A DNA stretch of 64,000 nucleotides, taken from NCBI GenBank assembly GCA_031411995.1, contig JANOCD010000143.1, forward strand, positions 100,567 through 164,566, in the 5' to 3' direction. Below, in pieces: positions 15,109-24,178 of this stretch (positions are counted from its first letter, which is position 1; every line of letters begins with the position of its first letter). The translations under genes were made by a program, and so were the position numbers. Below the pieces are notes generated by a model. It saw nothing but the letters and a program-made list of their open reading frames with translations. It searched no databases and was not told where the DNA came from. This stretch comes from Rudanella sp031411995. Lineage in GTDB: Bacteria > Bacteroidota > Bacteroidia > Cytophagales > Spirosomataceae.

Positions 15109-16609
15109 GAATGGGATAGGATGGGACTTTTTGAGAAAACGAATCAGTTACGGGTGGGGGGAGAGGGGGTGTGGTGTCCCAGCGATTGGCCGTTGAAAAC
15201 AGCATGGAGGTAATATACAGAATTGTACTGGTTGGAAACTGCCCCAAAATAGGGTTCGAATAACTTACTACGGCAATGCCAATGAACTCCGATAATAGCA
15301 CAACCATCATCGTGAACACCCAGGGGTCTTTCAGTTTCCACAGTCTATAAATGCCACATAAAATCATGCCGGCCAGCATAAGTAAATAAATGCTGACCCC
15401 AACAATTCCCGTCTCGATCCAGAGTTGCACATACCAGCTATCGGGTGGGATTTGTGCGGCCCAGTGATTGGGGGAAAACCGCACACCTGCTCCCGACGAC
15501 GACCCAATTCCTACCCCAAAAGGGAGATCTTTCATGTAGGTCCGAATCCGTTTCTGATTTTCTAAACGCACCAGAAACGACTCATCTTTAGTTGGTTTGA
15601 GAGCAGTTCGGATGCGGTAAATCTGGTAAATACCGTCGCCGTAATTAGTAAAAAGCAGCATAGCCAGTACGGGCGTGGCCATCGCAATCCCCTGTACAAT
15701 AGGGCCAAATTTGCGCTGTAGCACCAAATAGGCTGGATAGCCAGCCAAAATCACGAACAACGATGAGCGTGTCCCTGAAACGGCAAATCCCCAAAACAAC
15801 ACCAGCACCAGCACTAAATATAAAATTTTATAAGGGAGCTTTTTGATCCTAAAAAACAGGATAATAGCGACTAAGGTAGTTCCGGCCATCTCGGAGCCAA
15901 ACTGCCCGGCATCCGAATAAAACGAGAAGCTTCGCAACTGTCCCCACAAAATGTGCGTTCGGTCGGCACCTGATGCCAACCAAGCCACCTCCGACGGAGT
16001 GAGACCAATGTATTGTTGTTTGAACGCCCAGAACGCGGCTAATACCGACCAAACCAGCCAGGTTTTCATCATAAGCCAGACATCTGCCTTTGTGATCGGG
16101 GCAACCGAAACGATGATAGCCAGCAAAAACCAACTCAATGAAAAGGAGCGGGCATGATAAAACCAGGCAGGAGCATACGGAGCATTCGGGTTGAAATATT
16201 CCAGAATGGTATAACACAGCCACAACACGAGTAGATAGAAAGCGGGGTTCCGAAGCCGTTTCCAATTCATTCGTTTCCCGTTCAGAAACGTGCTAACCAA
16301 GGTCAACACCAACAAACCGTCGAGGCCGGTACCCACCGGAACTTCGCCCTCCAGAAAGCGCGTAGCCCCAACCAGAAAGCTGAGATTAAGATAGATATAT
16401 AAACCAATGCGGGGTTCCACTAATACTCCTAACACAACCATCAGCACAATTGGCAGACCCGCCGTGATGAGCGCGCCTTTCACGCCCATTGTGCCAATCA
16501 GCCACCCACCCGACAGGGCCATCACCACCCCCAATACACCAACTAACCAGCCTTTTTCTCGAAGCCGGTCCAGCAGGGTTTCAGTAAATGGGTAATCATA
16601 CGTTGTCAT
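15092..16609 (-). CDS. O-antigen ligase/polymerase-like membrane protein
   Basis: The 505-residue protein is strongly hydrophobic with about ten to twelve transmembrane helices. Its large periplasmic loop contains the ligase-type segment LPFGVGIGSSSGAGVRFSPNHWAAQIPPDSWYVQLWIETGIVGV (residues 366-409), which is the Wzy_C (O-antigen ligase/polymerase) domain pattern. It would join glycan chains to a lipid carrier or polymerise repeat units at the periplasmic face. It overlaps the GT2 gene upstream by four bases (ATGA) and the glycosyltransferase downstream by 17 bases, so it belongs to the leftward polysaccharide operon. Confidence 0.82.
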   Translation of the reverse strand: MTTYDYPFTETLLDRLREKGWLVGVLGVVMALSGGWLIGTMGVKGALITAGLPIVLMVVLGVLVEPRIGLYIYLNLSFLVGATRFLEGEVPVGTGLDGLLVLTLVSTFLNGKRMNWKRLRNPAFYLLVLWLCYTILEYFNPNAPYAPAWFYHARSFSLSWFLLAIIVSVAPITKADVWLMMKTWLVWSVLAAFWAFKQQYIGLTPSEVAWLASGADRTHILWGQLRSFSFYSDAGQFGSEMAGTTLVAIILFFRIKKLPYKILYLVLVLVLFWGFAVSGTRSSLFVILAGYPAYLVLQRKFGPIVQGIAMATPVLAMLLFTNYGDGIYQIYRIRTALKPTKDESFLVRLENQKRIRTYMKDLPFGVGIGSSSGAGVRFSPNHWAAQIPPDSWYVQLWIETGIVGVSIYLLMLAGMILCGIYRLWKLKDPWVFTMMVVLLSEFIGIAVVSYSNPILGQFPTSTILYITSMLFSTANRWDTTPPLPPPVTDSFSQKVPSYPIHGAFR

Positions 16610-17814
16610 ATGGCTCGTTTCGACTTTTCCCAGACTCCCGACAGGTTCCCCCGGTTAAATCGGGCAAAACCAAGTAAGACGCACCAGTTCATAAATACAA
16701 AATAGAAGGGTACAAACGTAAGTTTCCAGCGTGTCTGCCGGTTTTCCAATATATACCCTAAGTAAGCAGTAGCATAAAAGATGCTTTGCCCTGCTAAAAT
16801 AGTCCACCAAAAAAATGGTGCCGTTGGGTGGTTAACTGAAACGGGTAATACCAGCAAAATCAGCACGTTCAGCACGAGCAACAGAGGTAAGCAAAACGGA
16901 GTAACGGCCCACCGCAACACCCGGTGCGACACATATTGGAAACTAAGCCAGCCATACCGGGATATGTTCAATAAATAGGCCAGTCGTTTCATGGCCTGAA
17001 ACCCCCCGGCAGCAATACGAACTTTACGCTTTTGCTCTTCTCCCACCGAATGCGACGGCCGTTCGAGGGCATAGGCATCCGGTGCGTATTCGACCCGGTG
17101 ACCCCGCCCGGCAATCCGCAGCGAGATAATAAAATCATCGAGTAAGGTGTCCGCTTCAACGGGTTCGTATAAATCAGTTCGGATGGCAAACAGCTCGCCC
17201 GCTGCTCCAACAATAGTGTGCAGTTCGGCATCAAGTTTTTTCAAAAACGATTCGTACCGCCAGTATAACCCTTCGCCACTTCCCGCTGCCGACTCGGCGT
17301 TCTCCACCTTTATCCGCTTTTCGCCCGTAACCGCTCCAACACCTTCCGTAAATCGGCTCACCAACCGGCTCACCGCTTCCCGATTTAGTTGGGTGTTTGC
17401 ATCCGTAAAAATTGTAATGGGCGTTTCAACCTGTTTCATTGCCCTGTTCATGGCTGCAATTTTACCCAACCGTTCCGTTCCTGATAAAATACGCAGATTG
17501 GGTAGTTTCTGTTGCGCCAAAAACTCCGCCGAGGCATCGGTCGAGCCTTCAATCACAAACAACAAATGAAGCCGGTCAGCCGGGTAGTCCTGGGCGAGAC
17601 AGTTCTTCAGTTTTTCCGGTAAATAATCGCGTTCGTTGTAGGCTGGCACAATCATGGTCACATGGGGCAAATCGGTTAGCGCGGCAACCGCCCGACGTTT
17701 ACCCCGAAGTTTTACCAGCAGCCAGACCACAATACCATAACCTATGTAGGTATATAAAATTAATAAACTCAAGACCACAAATAAACTAACCAGCAGGTAG
17801 TAGAACATCGTCAT
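16606..17814 (-). CDS. Membrane glycosyltransferase family 2
   Basis: The protein has about 402 residues from ATG 17814 (an ATG at 17808 is also possible; a TTG at 17826 is open but less likely). Residues 1-33 form an N-terminal transmembrane segment. A GT2 (GT-A) domain follows: LPHVTMIVPAYNERDYLPEKL, LLFVIEGSTDASAEFL, ITIFTDANTQLNREAV with the DxD-like Asp, and GAAGELFAIRTDLYEPVEADTLLDD. Three C-terminal transmembrane helices (residues 310-395) complete the layout. Such enzymes are processive or polysaccharide-building transferases at the inner membrane. ATGA coupling to the ligase gene places it in the same operon. Confidence 0.85.
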   Translation of the reverse strand: MTMFYYLLVSLFVVLSLLILYTYIGYGIVVWLLVKLRGKRRAVAALTDLPHVTMIVPAYNERDYLPEKLKNCLAQDYPADRLHLLFVIEGSTDASAEFLAQQKLPNLRILSGTERLGKIAAMNRAMKQVETPITIFTDANTQLNREAVSRLVSRFTEGVGAVTGEKRIKVENAESAAGSGEGLYWRYESFLKKLDAELHTIVGAAGELFAIRTDLYEPVEADTLLDDFIISLRIAGRGHRVEYAPDAYALERPSHSVGEEQKRKVRIAAGGFQAMKRLAYLLNISRYGWLSFQYVSHRVLRWAVTPFCLPLLLVLNVLILLVLPVSVNHPTAPFFWWTILAGQSIFYATAYLGYILENRQTRWKLTFVPFYFVFMNWCVLLGFARFNRGNLSGVWEKSKRAI

Positions 17815-17834
17815 CAGCAAAAGCAACAGTTAGA

Positions 17835-18761
17835 TTATATCGGCGAAGTACTGGTTGATTTTAGATTCCAGATTATGCCACGTGCAAACGCTTTAGCATG
17901 ATCCAGTTGCCCTTTTATCAGGAAACTAAACAGATGCTTGGGCAACACTGCCCCCACAAAATATCCGTAAAAAAGCAACCGCTGAACTGGTGAGCAATGC
18001 CGACGCATATACAAAATCCGGTTGCGGGTCATATAATACGTTTTAAGTGTACTTTTCCGCCCAACCGACACCGATTCCTTGTGCAGAATCATGGCCGACG
18101 GCTGATAGTAAATTTGAAAATGCGCGTCCTTAATTCGCTGCGACCAGTCCAATTCTTCGTAATAAAGAAAAAAACGTTCGGCAAACCGCCCCACCTGATT
18201 CACAACCCGGCGGCTCACCATCATGGCACACCCATGTGCGAAATGCGTTATCCCTGCTTGGTCAAACTGTCCGTTGTCAGGTTGGTCAAATCCAACCACA
18301 TGGGCTGTTCCTGTCAGCATGTTCATGGGGTTGTAACCAGCATATTGTACTAAAGCAGGGTCATCGAAATACTTTATTTTGGGACATACAACCCCGATCT
18401 GTGGGTCCTCGGCAAAAGGCCGAAGCAGTTCGTCCAGCAGGGTAGGCGTAAGCTCCGTATCGTTGTTAACAATAAAAAAATAGTCGCCAAGTGCCTTTTG
18501 CATACCCAAATTATTACCTCCGGTAAAGCCAAGGTTTTTTTCGCTCCGTACAAATCGGGCCTTGGGATATTGACTCTGGTCAATCTGCGTGTCGAGTCTC
18601 ACCGTAGAATCATTGTCAACAACGATGATCTCATAATTCGTGTATAGTAATCCCCGCGACGAATCCAGAAACTGCCGGGTCGTCTCAGCCTGATTATAGT
18701 TGATCGTGATAAGCGATACTAATGGTTGGCGGAAATTCACTATACGTTCTCCTTCTGCCAT
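17835..18761 (-). CDS. Glycosyltransferase family 2, rhamnosyltransferase-like
   Basis: The 308-residue GT-A enzyme shows VSLITINYNQAETTRQFLDS near residue 15, YEIIVVDNDSTVRLD near 43, FFIVNNDTELTPTLLDELL near 93 with the DxD-type Asp, and FLYYEELDWSQRIKDAHFQIYY near 197 with the ED acidic pair. It matches the dTDP-rhamnosyl/galactosyl transferase branch of GT2, but the donor cannot be fixed. The start (ATG 18761) overlaps the end of the sugar-transferase gene by 22 bases. It is in the leftward polysaccharide operon, 20 bases from the next GT2. Confidence 0.87.
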   Translation of the reverse strand: MAEGERIVNFRQPLVSLITINYNQAETTRQFLDSSRGLLYTNYEIIVVDNDSTVRLDTQIDQSQYPKARFVRSEKNLGFTGGNNLGMQKALGDYFFIVNNDTELTPTLLDELLRPFAEDPQIGVVCPKIKYFDDPALVQYAGYNPMNMLTGTAHVVGFDQPDNGQFDQAGITHFAHGCAMMVSRRVVNQVGRFAERFFLYYEELDWSQRIKDAHFQIYYQPSAMILHKESVSVGRKSTLKTYYMTRNRILYMRRHCSPVQRLLFYGYFVGAVLPKHLFSFLIKGQLDHAKAFARGIIWNLKSTSTSPI

Positions 18762-19987
18762 AAGCTGAACAAAGTCTTCCAGATAATATACAGATCAGTT
18801 TGGAACGAAAAAGTCCGGGCATAGGTGATGTCAAGTTCCGTCCGTTCTTTGTCCGACATAGGCCCCTGACCTTTAGCCCGCTTTTGCACCTGCCATAAAC
18901 CTGTCAGGCCTGCCGGTCCAGTAAACCGTTCGGCAAATTCATTGGTTGTCAGCTTCTCAGCTTCATACAAAGGCAGCGGCCGATTGCCAACCAGCGACAT
19001 ATCGCCCAGCAAAATATTCAGCAACTGGGGTAACTCATCAATACTGCTATTCCGAAGAAATTTCCCCAGCCGGGTGATGCGCGGATCGTTGCGGAATTTC
19101 ATAAACTTGGCTGCTTCTTCATTCTCCCGAAGGTATAATTTTTCGCAAACAGGTTGATACTCATCGAACAGTGGACGCTGACAGACCACGCCTTTTTCCC
19201 GACAGGCAGCACATAAAAAAATGGCATCGCCCGTTACTTCACCCTCAGCCACTAAATCTTTAGAATCTTTGGCATAAATATTGTGAGCGGCCAAATCCTT
19301 CAATTGTTGATCGGCTCGAACGCGCATGGTCCTGAATTTGAGCATACCAAATATGTGAAAATGGGTACCAGCTCGGGGAGATCGATAAAAAATTGGCCCC
19401 TTAGAATCCAGCATGATCAATGCGGCAACAACCAGCAGTAGTGGCAGCAATAGTATTAATGCGCACAACGAAACAGCAATATCAATGCCTCTTTTCCACC
19501 AGGGAAGTGTGAATGTATAGGGGGCAACACGTTTATTGGTTTGTTCTACAGAACGGAAATGGGTACTAAGTTCCATGTAATACTTAAGTTTGGAATGGAT
19601 AGCCTCGGATTCCTCGTCTACATCGATCATATCAGTGATTCCTGTAGAAAAAATGCTCTTTGGGGTTTGTAAATGGCTGTTATCAAATAGAATAACAATC
19701 GAAACAAACCGATATTTACCCTTGTTTCGTACCACCTTGACTAACTCTTTTGCACTATCCAGGCCAACAACAATCAGGTCGGTTCGGGCATCACTCCCAA
19801 GCCAGGCTTCCGCACTTTTAACATTGCGAAACCGCATAATCGAACACTCACTGCCAAGTAAGGAAGTGATCCGGGAGACGTTGTCATCGTCGTCGTCAAT
19901 CAGCAAAAGGCGAAATGCAGAGGTACTATTCACAAGACGAGTTAAGGGAATATGAATAGCTGAATCTTTGTCTCGTTCTTGGCACAA
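18740..19987 (-). CDS. Pseudo-receiver domain fused to a bacterial sugar transferase
   Basis: The 415-residue protein is a fusion. Residues 25-138 look like a response-regulator receiver: FRLLLIDDDDDNVSRI gives the acidic pocket. At the phospho-acceptor position DLIVVGLDSA has Gly75 instead of Asp, and no Lys is visible at the usual fifth-strand site. Residues 160-415 are a polyprenyl-phosphate sugar transferase (WbaP/PglC/EpsL type): WWKRGIDIAVSLCALI with one membrane helix, GMLKFRTMRVRAD, NDPRITRLGKFLRNSSIDELP, LLGDMSLVGNRPLP, GLTGLWQV. A Cys-containing insertion (CAAC at 259-262, Cys269, Cys281) lies between KFRTM and the NDPRIT motif. The start is not certain: TTG at 19987 and GTG at 19933 are both open, and no in-frame ATG precedes the receiver. 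Confidence 0.82.
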   Translation of the reverse strand: MCQERDKDSAIHIPLTRLVNSTSAFRLLLIDDDDDNVSRITSLLGSECSIMRFRNVKSAEAWLGSDARTDLIVVGLDSAKELVKVVRNKGKYRFVSIVILFDNSHLQTPKSIFSTGITDMIDVDEESEAIHSKLKYYMELSTHFRSVEQTNKRVAPYTFTLPWWKRGIDIAVSLCALILLLPLLLVVAALIMLDSKGPIFYRSPRAGTHFHIFGMLKFRTMRVRADQQLKDLAAHNIYAKDSKDLVAEGEVTGDAIFLCAACREKGVVCQRPLFDEYQPVCEKLYLRENEEAAKFMKFRNDPRITRLGKFLRNSSIDELPQLLNILLGDMSLVGNRPLPLYEAEKLTTNEFAERFTGPAGLTGLWQVQKRAKGQGPMSDKERTELDITYARTFSFQTDLYIIWKTLFSLWQKENV

Positions 19988-20062
19988 AATTTGCAGATAT
20001 TCTAACTTGATTATCTCAGTGTATGTGCATTTTAAAAGACTTGCATTTTTTGCAAACTTTTT

Positions 20063-20572
20063 TTACGCACTCTGCGATACGCTGTAGCCCCTCAGAAACA
20101 TAGACAAAATGCGTGATTTTGGTTGCCATGACGGTTTATTCTCCGAAAGCAGTCGTTTAGCGAATGATCGCTCTTCGACGGTTTCTACGGCAGCAACCGA
20201 CCGACGCAACAAAGCATGCAACTTGGCTTTGACTTCAAGCGGGTTAAATGGTTTAGCAATGTATCCATCAACGCCTTGTTCAAGGCAGTCTATCCGGGTA
20301 TCGCTATCGGTGGCGTTCGACAGTACAATGACAGGTGTTTTGGCCAGTACCTTGCTCATGCGAATTAATTTCGTGAGGTCAAGCCCGCTGAAGAAAGGAA
20401 GATTGAGTTCAGTAAGCACACAGTCAAAGCGATGGCCTTGTATCAGCATTCGGGCCGCATCCTGACCACTGTTTGCTACTGTGATGTCGAAATCTTTCTT
20501 AAGCGTCTGCACAAGGATACCGGCAACATAGGGATTTTCATCCACTATGAGCAAGTGAAACTTTGAGTTCAT
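20063..20572 (-). CDS. Response-regulator receiver protein with Asp-to-Glu at the acceptor site
   Basis: The 169-residue protein is a stand-alone receiver domain (residues 5-120) with a polar 50-residue tail and no output domain. It has the acidic pair Asp11-Glu12 (LLIVDENPYV), Ser85 (VIVLSNATDSD) and Lys107 (GYIAKPFNPLEV). Residue 55 in FDCVLTELNLP is Glu (codon GAA) where receivers have the phosphorylated Asp, a one-base change from GAC. Asp-to-Glu often mimics the phosphorylated state, so it may be locked on. It precedes the receiver-fused sugar transferase by 75 bases in the same direction and probably heads the leftward polysaccharide operon. Confidence 0.85.
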   Translation of the reverse strand: MNSKFHLLIVDENPYVAGILVQTLKKDFDITVANSGQDAARMLIQGHRFDCVLTELNLPFFSGLDLTKLIRMSKVLAKTPVIVLSNATDSDTRIDCLEQGVDGYIAKPFNPLEVKAKLHALLRRSVAAVETVEERSFAKRLLSENKPSWQPKSRILSMFLRGYSVSQSA

Positions 20573-20856
20573 CTGTTTTATGTTTAAAGATGGGTTAGAT
20601 CTACCCCATTAAGACTCCCTATTACCTCTCCGGTAACGACATATGTATTGAAAAGCCGAATATTTAACTTAACGGATATGAGTTATATGGCTAAACAAAT
20701 ACTATATCGCCTATTTAAATGATTTAGTAAATCAAACAGGAAAATTGTTTTATCTATCTACGTCATAAATTTGACTAAATTTATTTCTTAATTACCGAAT
20801 AATATACATATATGACTTTATGAAAATCACTTTTACCAATAGAATCTCCTTATCAA
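20573..20856. other. Non-coding A/T-rich gap between metG terminator and the receiver gene
   Basis: About 280 bases with no supported coding frame. It is markedly A/T-rich compared with its neighbours and should contain the promoter of the leftward receiver/polysaccharide operon, but I found no clean TAnnTTTG box on that strand. Confidence 0.6.
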
Positions 20857-20892
20857 AATCAAAAGCCGAACCAACAAAAAGTTGATCCGGCT
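20857..20892 (-). terminator. Terminator of metG
   Basis: On the leftward strand AGCCGGATCAAC, loop TTTTT and GTTGGTTCGGCT form a 12-bp stem with two non-Watson-Crick pairs, followed by TTTTG. It lies about 40 bases after the metG stop. Confidence 0.8.
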
Positions 20893-20930
20893 CGCAGGTA
20901 AACCGTTTTTCTACTCAAAGTATAGAAGCT

Positions 20931-22997
20931 CTAACTCACTGGTCCGCCATTCCAAACTGGTTTGCTCGGGGGTAACATAGCCAGTGATCCATCGCGGTCC
21001 TCGGCCATCAAAATCATCCCCTGCGATTCCATTCCCATCATTTTACGAGGAGCTAAGTTAGCCAGGAAAGTTACCTGCTTCCCAATTAATTCCTCAGGCG
21101 TAAAGTGCTTTGCAATGCCACTCAGAATTTGCCGGCCACCCATCCCATCGTCAACACGAAGTTTGAGAAGTTTGTCGCTTTTGGGCACACGTTCGGCTTC
21201 GGTGATGGTGCCAATGCGAATGTCCATCTTCACAAAATCATCGTAAGTAATCTCGCCCTTTGGCTCCGGGGTTTCTTTAACTGCTAACTCATTCATTCGT
21301 TTTGCGTCGTGTAATTTCTGAATTTGTTTGTTGATAACTTCGTCTTCCAGTTTCTCGAACAATAAGCTGCTTTGACCAAGTTCATGTCCTTCAGTCAGCA
21401 AATCGGGTTTGCCCGCGTTAAGCCAGGTCAAAATATCTTTATCCAGTATGTCGGCATTGAGTTGGTGACGAAGTTTCTGGGCTGTGAACGGCAAAAATGG
21501 TTCACACAGTACGCTTAGATTGGCTGTGATCTGCAACGCAATGTGCAGGATCGTATTAGCTCGAATCGGATCGGTTTTGACGACCTTCCATGGCTCGGTT
21601 TCGGCTAAGTACTTGTTACCCAGTCGTGCCAGGTCGATAAGATGGGCAAGAGCTTCCCGAAAACGATACTGAGCAATAGATTGGCCAATGCGGTCGGGGA
21701 ACTGAGCCAGTTCATTGAGTACCTCGCGGTCGTAGTCGATTGGGTCAACGAGGGCCGGTACGTGATTGTTACAAAATTTCTGGGTCAACACCACTGCCCG
21801 GTTCACGAAGTTGCCAAAAATACCGACCAGTTCGGCGTTGTTGCGGGTCTGAAAATCTTTCCAGGTAAACTCGGAATCTTTAGTTTCTGGAGCATTGGCC
21901 GCCAGCACGTAGCGCAACACATCCTGCTTGCCGGGCATTTCTTCGAGGTATTCGTGCAACCAGACTGCCCAGTTGCGGGAGGTGCTGATTTTGTCGCCCT
22001 CGAGGTTCATAAACTCGTTGGCCGGCACGTTTTCGGGCAAAATGAACCCACTGCTATCGTGCATCAGCATCGCCGGAAAAATGATGCAGTGAAACACAAT
22101 ATTGTCTTTACCGATAAAGTGTACCAGTTTGGTGTTCTGATCGCGCCAGTACAATTCCCAATCGCGCCCCTGCTCTGCGGCCCACTCTTTGGTCATTGAA
22201 ATGTAGCCAATGGGCGCGTCGAACCAGACATATAGCACTTTACCCTCCGTATCGGGCAGGGGAACGGGGATACCCCAATCCAAATCACGGGTCATGGCAC
22301 GGGGCCTTAGCCCCTCTTTCAACCATGACTGACACTGGCCAAACACATTAGTTTTCCACTCCGGATGGCTGTTCACGTATTCCTCAATGCGCGGCTGCAT
22401 CTTGTCGAGGGGCAGATACCAATTTTTGGTCGCTTTCAGAACGGGCTTCGAGCCGGACAGCATGGACCGCAGTGGCTCCTTAAGCTCAGTAGGGCTGAGG
22501 GTGGAGCCACAGCGTTCGCATTGATCGCCATAGGCATTTTCGTTGCCACAGACCGGGCAAACGCCCACAATGTAACGGTCGGCCAGAAACTGTTTGGCTG
22601 TTTCGTCATAATACTGTTCGGTAGTTTCTTCGGTGAAGTGGCCGCCTTCATTCAGGTTCAGGAAAATCTCCTGCGAGGTTTCGTGGTGGATCTTGTTCGA
22701 TGTCCGCGAGTATATATCGAACGAAATGCCCAGTTCCTCAAACGACTGTTTGATCTGGGTGTAATATTTATCGACAACCTGCTGGGGCGTAATGCCCTCT
22801 TTCTGAGCGCGAATGGTAATGGGTACGCCGTGTTCGTCGGTGCCGCTGATAAAGGCCACGTCTTTTCCGGTTGCCCGAAGGTAGCGCACATAAATGTCGG
22901 CGGGAATGTAGCAGCCTGCCAAATGCCCAATGTGAATGGGACCATTGGCATAGATGAGGGCGGCAGTAACGGTATATCGTTGGGGGTTTTCTAACAT
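20931..22997 (-). CDS. metG: Methionyl-tRNA synthetase with C-terminal tRNA-binding domain
   Basis: The 688-residue enzyme starts at ATG 22997 (MLENPQRYTVTAALIYANGP); a TTG six codons upstream is unnecessary. HIGH (residues 22-25), a CPxCG...CxxCG zinc-binding segment near 150-165 (CPVCGNENAYGDQCERCG), the WFDAPIGY core, and DKISTSRNW (a KMSKS variant, near 338) identify a class I MetRS. The C-terminal domain (YDDFVKMDIRIGTI, VDDGMGGRQILSGIAKHF, ANLAPRKMMGMESQGMIL) is the EMAP-II/Trbp111-like tRNA-binding module. It charges tRNA-Met. It has its own terminator and no coupled partner. Confidence 0.96.
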   Translation of the reverse strand: MLENPQRYTVTAALIYANGPIHIGHLAGCYIPADIYVRYLRATGKDVAFISGTDEHGVPITIRAQKEGITPQQVVDKYYTQIKQSFEELGISFDIYSRTSNKIHHETSQEIFLNLNEGGHFTEETTEQYYDETAKQFLADRYIVGVCPVCGNENAYGDQCERCGSTLSPTELKEPLRSMLSGSKPVLKATKNWYLPLDKMQPRIEEYVNSHPEWKTNVFGQCQSWLKEGLRPRAMTRDLDWGIPVPLPDTEGKVLYVWFDAPIGYISMTKEWAAEQGRDWELYWRDQNTKLVHFIGKDNIVFHCIIFPAMLMHDSSGFILPENVPANEFMNLEGDKISTSRNWAVWLHEYLEEMPGKQDVLRYVLAANAPETKDSEFTWKDFQTRNNAELVGIFGNFVNRAVVLTQKFCNNHVPALVDPIDYDREVLNELAQFPDRIGQSIAQYRFREALAHLIDLARLGNKYLAETEPWKVVKTDPIRANTILHIALQITANLSVLCEPFLPFTAQKLRHQLNADILDKDILTWLNAGKPDLLTEGHELGQSSLLFEKLEDEVINKQIQKLHDAKRMNELAVKETPEPKGEITYDDFVKMDIRIGTITEAERVPKSDKLLKLRVDDGMGGRQILSGIAKHFTPEELIGKQVTFLANLAPRKMMGMESQGMILMAEDRDGSLAMLPPSKPVWNGGPVS

Positions 22998-23087
22998 GGC
23001 TGGGGCTATCAGCAACTGTATTTTGGTGCAAAATTAGCAAATCAGGGCCGAGGATTGTTAAGTTTACACAAACAGGGTTGAATTGCT

Positions 23088-23156
23088 ATGGATAACACGA
23101 ACGAGGACACCAGTAATTTCCTCAACTATCAACTCTCGAAAGACTACTCTCCATGA
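23088..23156 (+). CDS. Possible 22-residue upstream ORF coupled to the reductase gene
   Basis: An ATG at 23088 opens a 22-codon frame (MDNTNEDTSNF..., ending DYSP) whose TGA overlaps the ATG of the next gene at 23153 as ATGA. The peptide is hydrophilic and acidic with no signal. The ATGA overlap is the main support; there is no clear ribosome-binding site and Bacteroidota often lack them. It may be a leader peptide or chance. Confidence 0.35.
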   Translation: MDNTNEDTSNFLNYQLSKDYSP

Positions 23157-24178
23157 GCTTACCCCTTAGAACCGTTTTTATTACCGGGGCCACGGGTTTC
23201 GTTGGCTCGCACATTGCCCGGCGTTATCTGGCGGCTGGCTACCGGGTAGAAGCCCTGACCCGCACCAACCGCAACGGGGGCCTGCTGACTGATGTGGCCG
23301 ACCAAATCATCTGGCATGAAGGCGACATCATGGATATTCCTTCACTCGAAGCGGCCATTTATGATAGACGTGAACCCGGCACCCTCGACGTGATTCATGC
23401 GGCTGCTGTGGTGTCGTTTTCGCCCAAAGACCACGAACTAATGGGCCACATCAACGCCGAAGGAACGGCCAACGTGGTGAACGTTTGCTTGAAAGCGAAC
23501 ATCCGAAAACTGGGCTATGTAAGTTCAGTAGCCTCATTAGGGAGGCCCGACAATAAAGGCGGGTCGACGGAACCGTTGCGGCTCGACGAAAGCCAGAAAT
23601 GGGAAGATTCGCCCAACAATTCGGAATATGCCAAAAGCAAATACCGGGCAGAACTGGAAGTTTGGCGGGGTGGGGCCGAGGGGCTGTCAGTGGTGATGGT
23701 GAATCCAAGCATTGTGCTGGGCGAGGGCGACTGGACCCGAACTAGTGTGCAATTGTTTAAATATGTGCATGATGAGAAACCCTTTTACCCGGCGGGCTTA
23801 GTCAATTATGTGGATGTGCAGGATGTGGCCGAAAGCCTTTTCCAGCTCATGGAGGGCGATTCTGTCACTAATGAACGCTTCATCCTGAACGCTGGCACGA
23901 TTCCATACAAAGAATTGTTAGAACAGATGGCGGTTGTGTTGCACAAGCGACCGCCCCGAATGCGGATGCCACCCGCACTAACTCACCTGCTTTGGCCGGT
24001 GGAAGCCGTGCGGGCCTGGCTCACGGGTAGCAACCCACTTATCACACGCGAAACGGCCCGCTCGGCGAGTTCGCGGTATGCGTTTGATGGACAGAAGATC
24101 ACAAAGACAATTGATTTTCTGTATCGCCCGCTTTCGGAAACCCTCACGCGCTCGGCCCGTGCCTATGCCGGGCTGTAA
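23153..24178 (+). CDS. NAD-dependent epimerase/dehydratase (extended SDR)
   Basis: The 341-residue protein is an extended short-chain dehydrogenase/reductase. VFITGATGFVGSHIARRYLAAG (residues 9-30) is the TGxxGxxG nucleotide-binding loop; IHAAAVVSFSPKDHE contains the expected strand, and YAKSKYRAELEV near residue 162 is the catalytic YxxxK. VMVNPSIVLGEGDW follows. The branch resembles dihydroflavonol-4-reductase-like and nucleoside-sugar epimerase-like proteins, and the substrate is not predictable. It stands alone between metG and the TPR gene, with a possible short leader ORF. Confidence 0.88.
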   Translation: MSLPLRTVFITGATGFVGSHIARRYLAAGYRVEALTRTNRNGGLLTDVADQIIWHEGDIMDIPSLEAAIYDRREPGTLDVIHAAAVVSFSPKDHELMGHINAEGTANVVNVCLKANIRKLGYVSSVASLGRPDNKGGSTEPLRLDESQKWEDSPNNSEYAKSKYRAELEVWRGGAEGLSVVMVNPSIVLGEGDWTRTSVQLFKYVHDEKPFYPAGLVNYVDVQDVAESLFQLMEGDSVTNERFILNAGTIPYKELLEQMAVVLHKRPPRMRMPPALTHLLWPVEAVRAWLTGSNPLITRETARSASSRYAFDGQKITKTIDFLYRPLSETLTRSARAYAGL

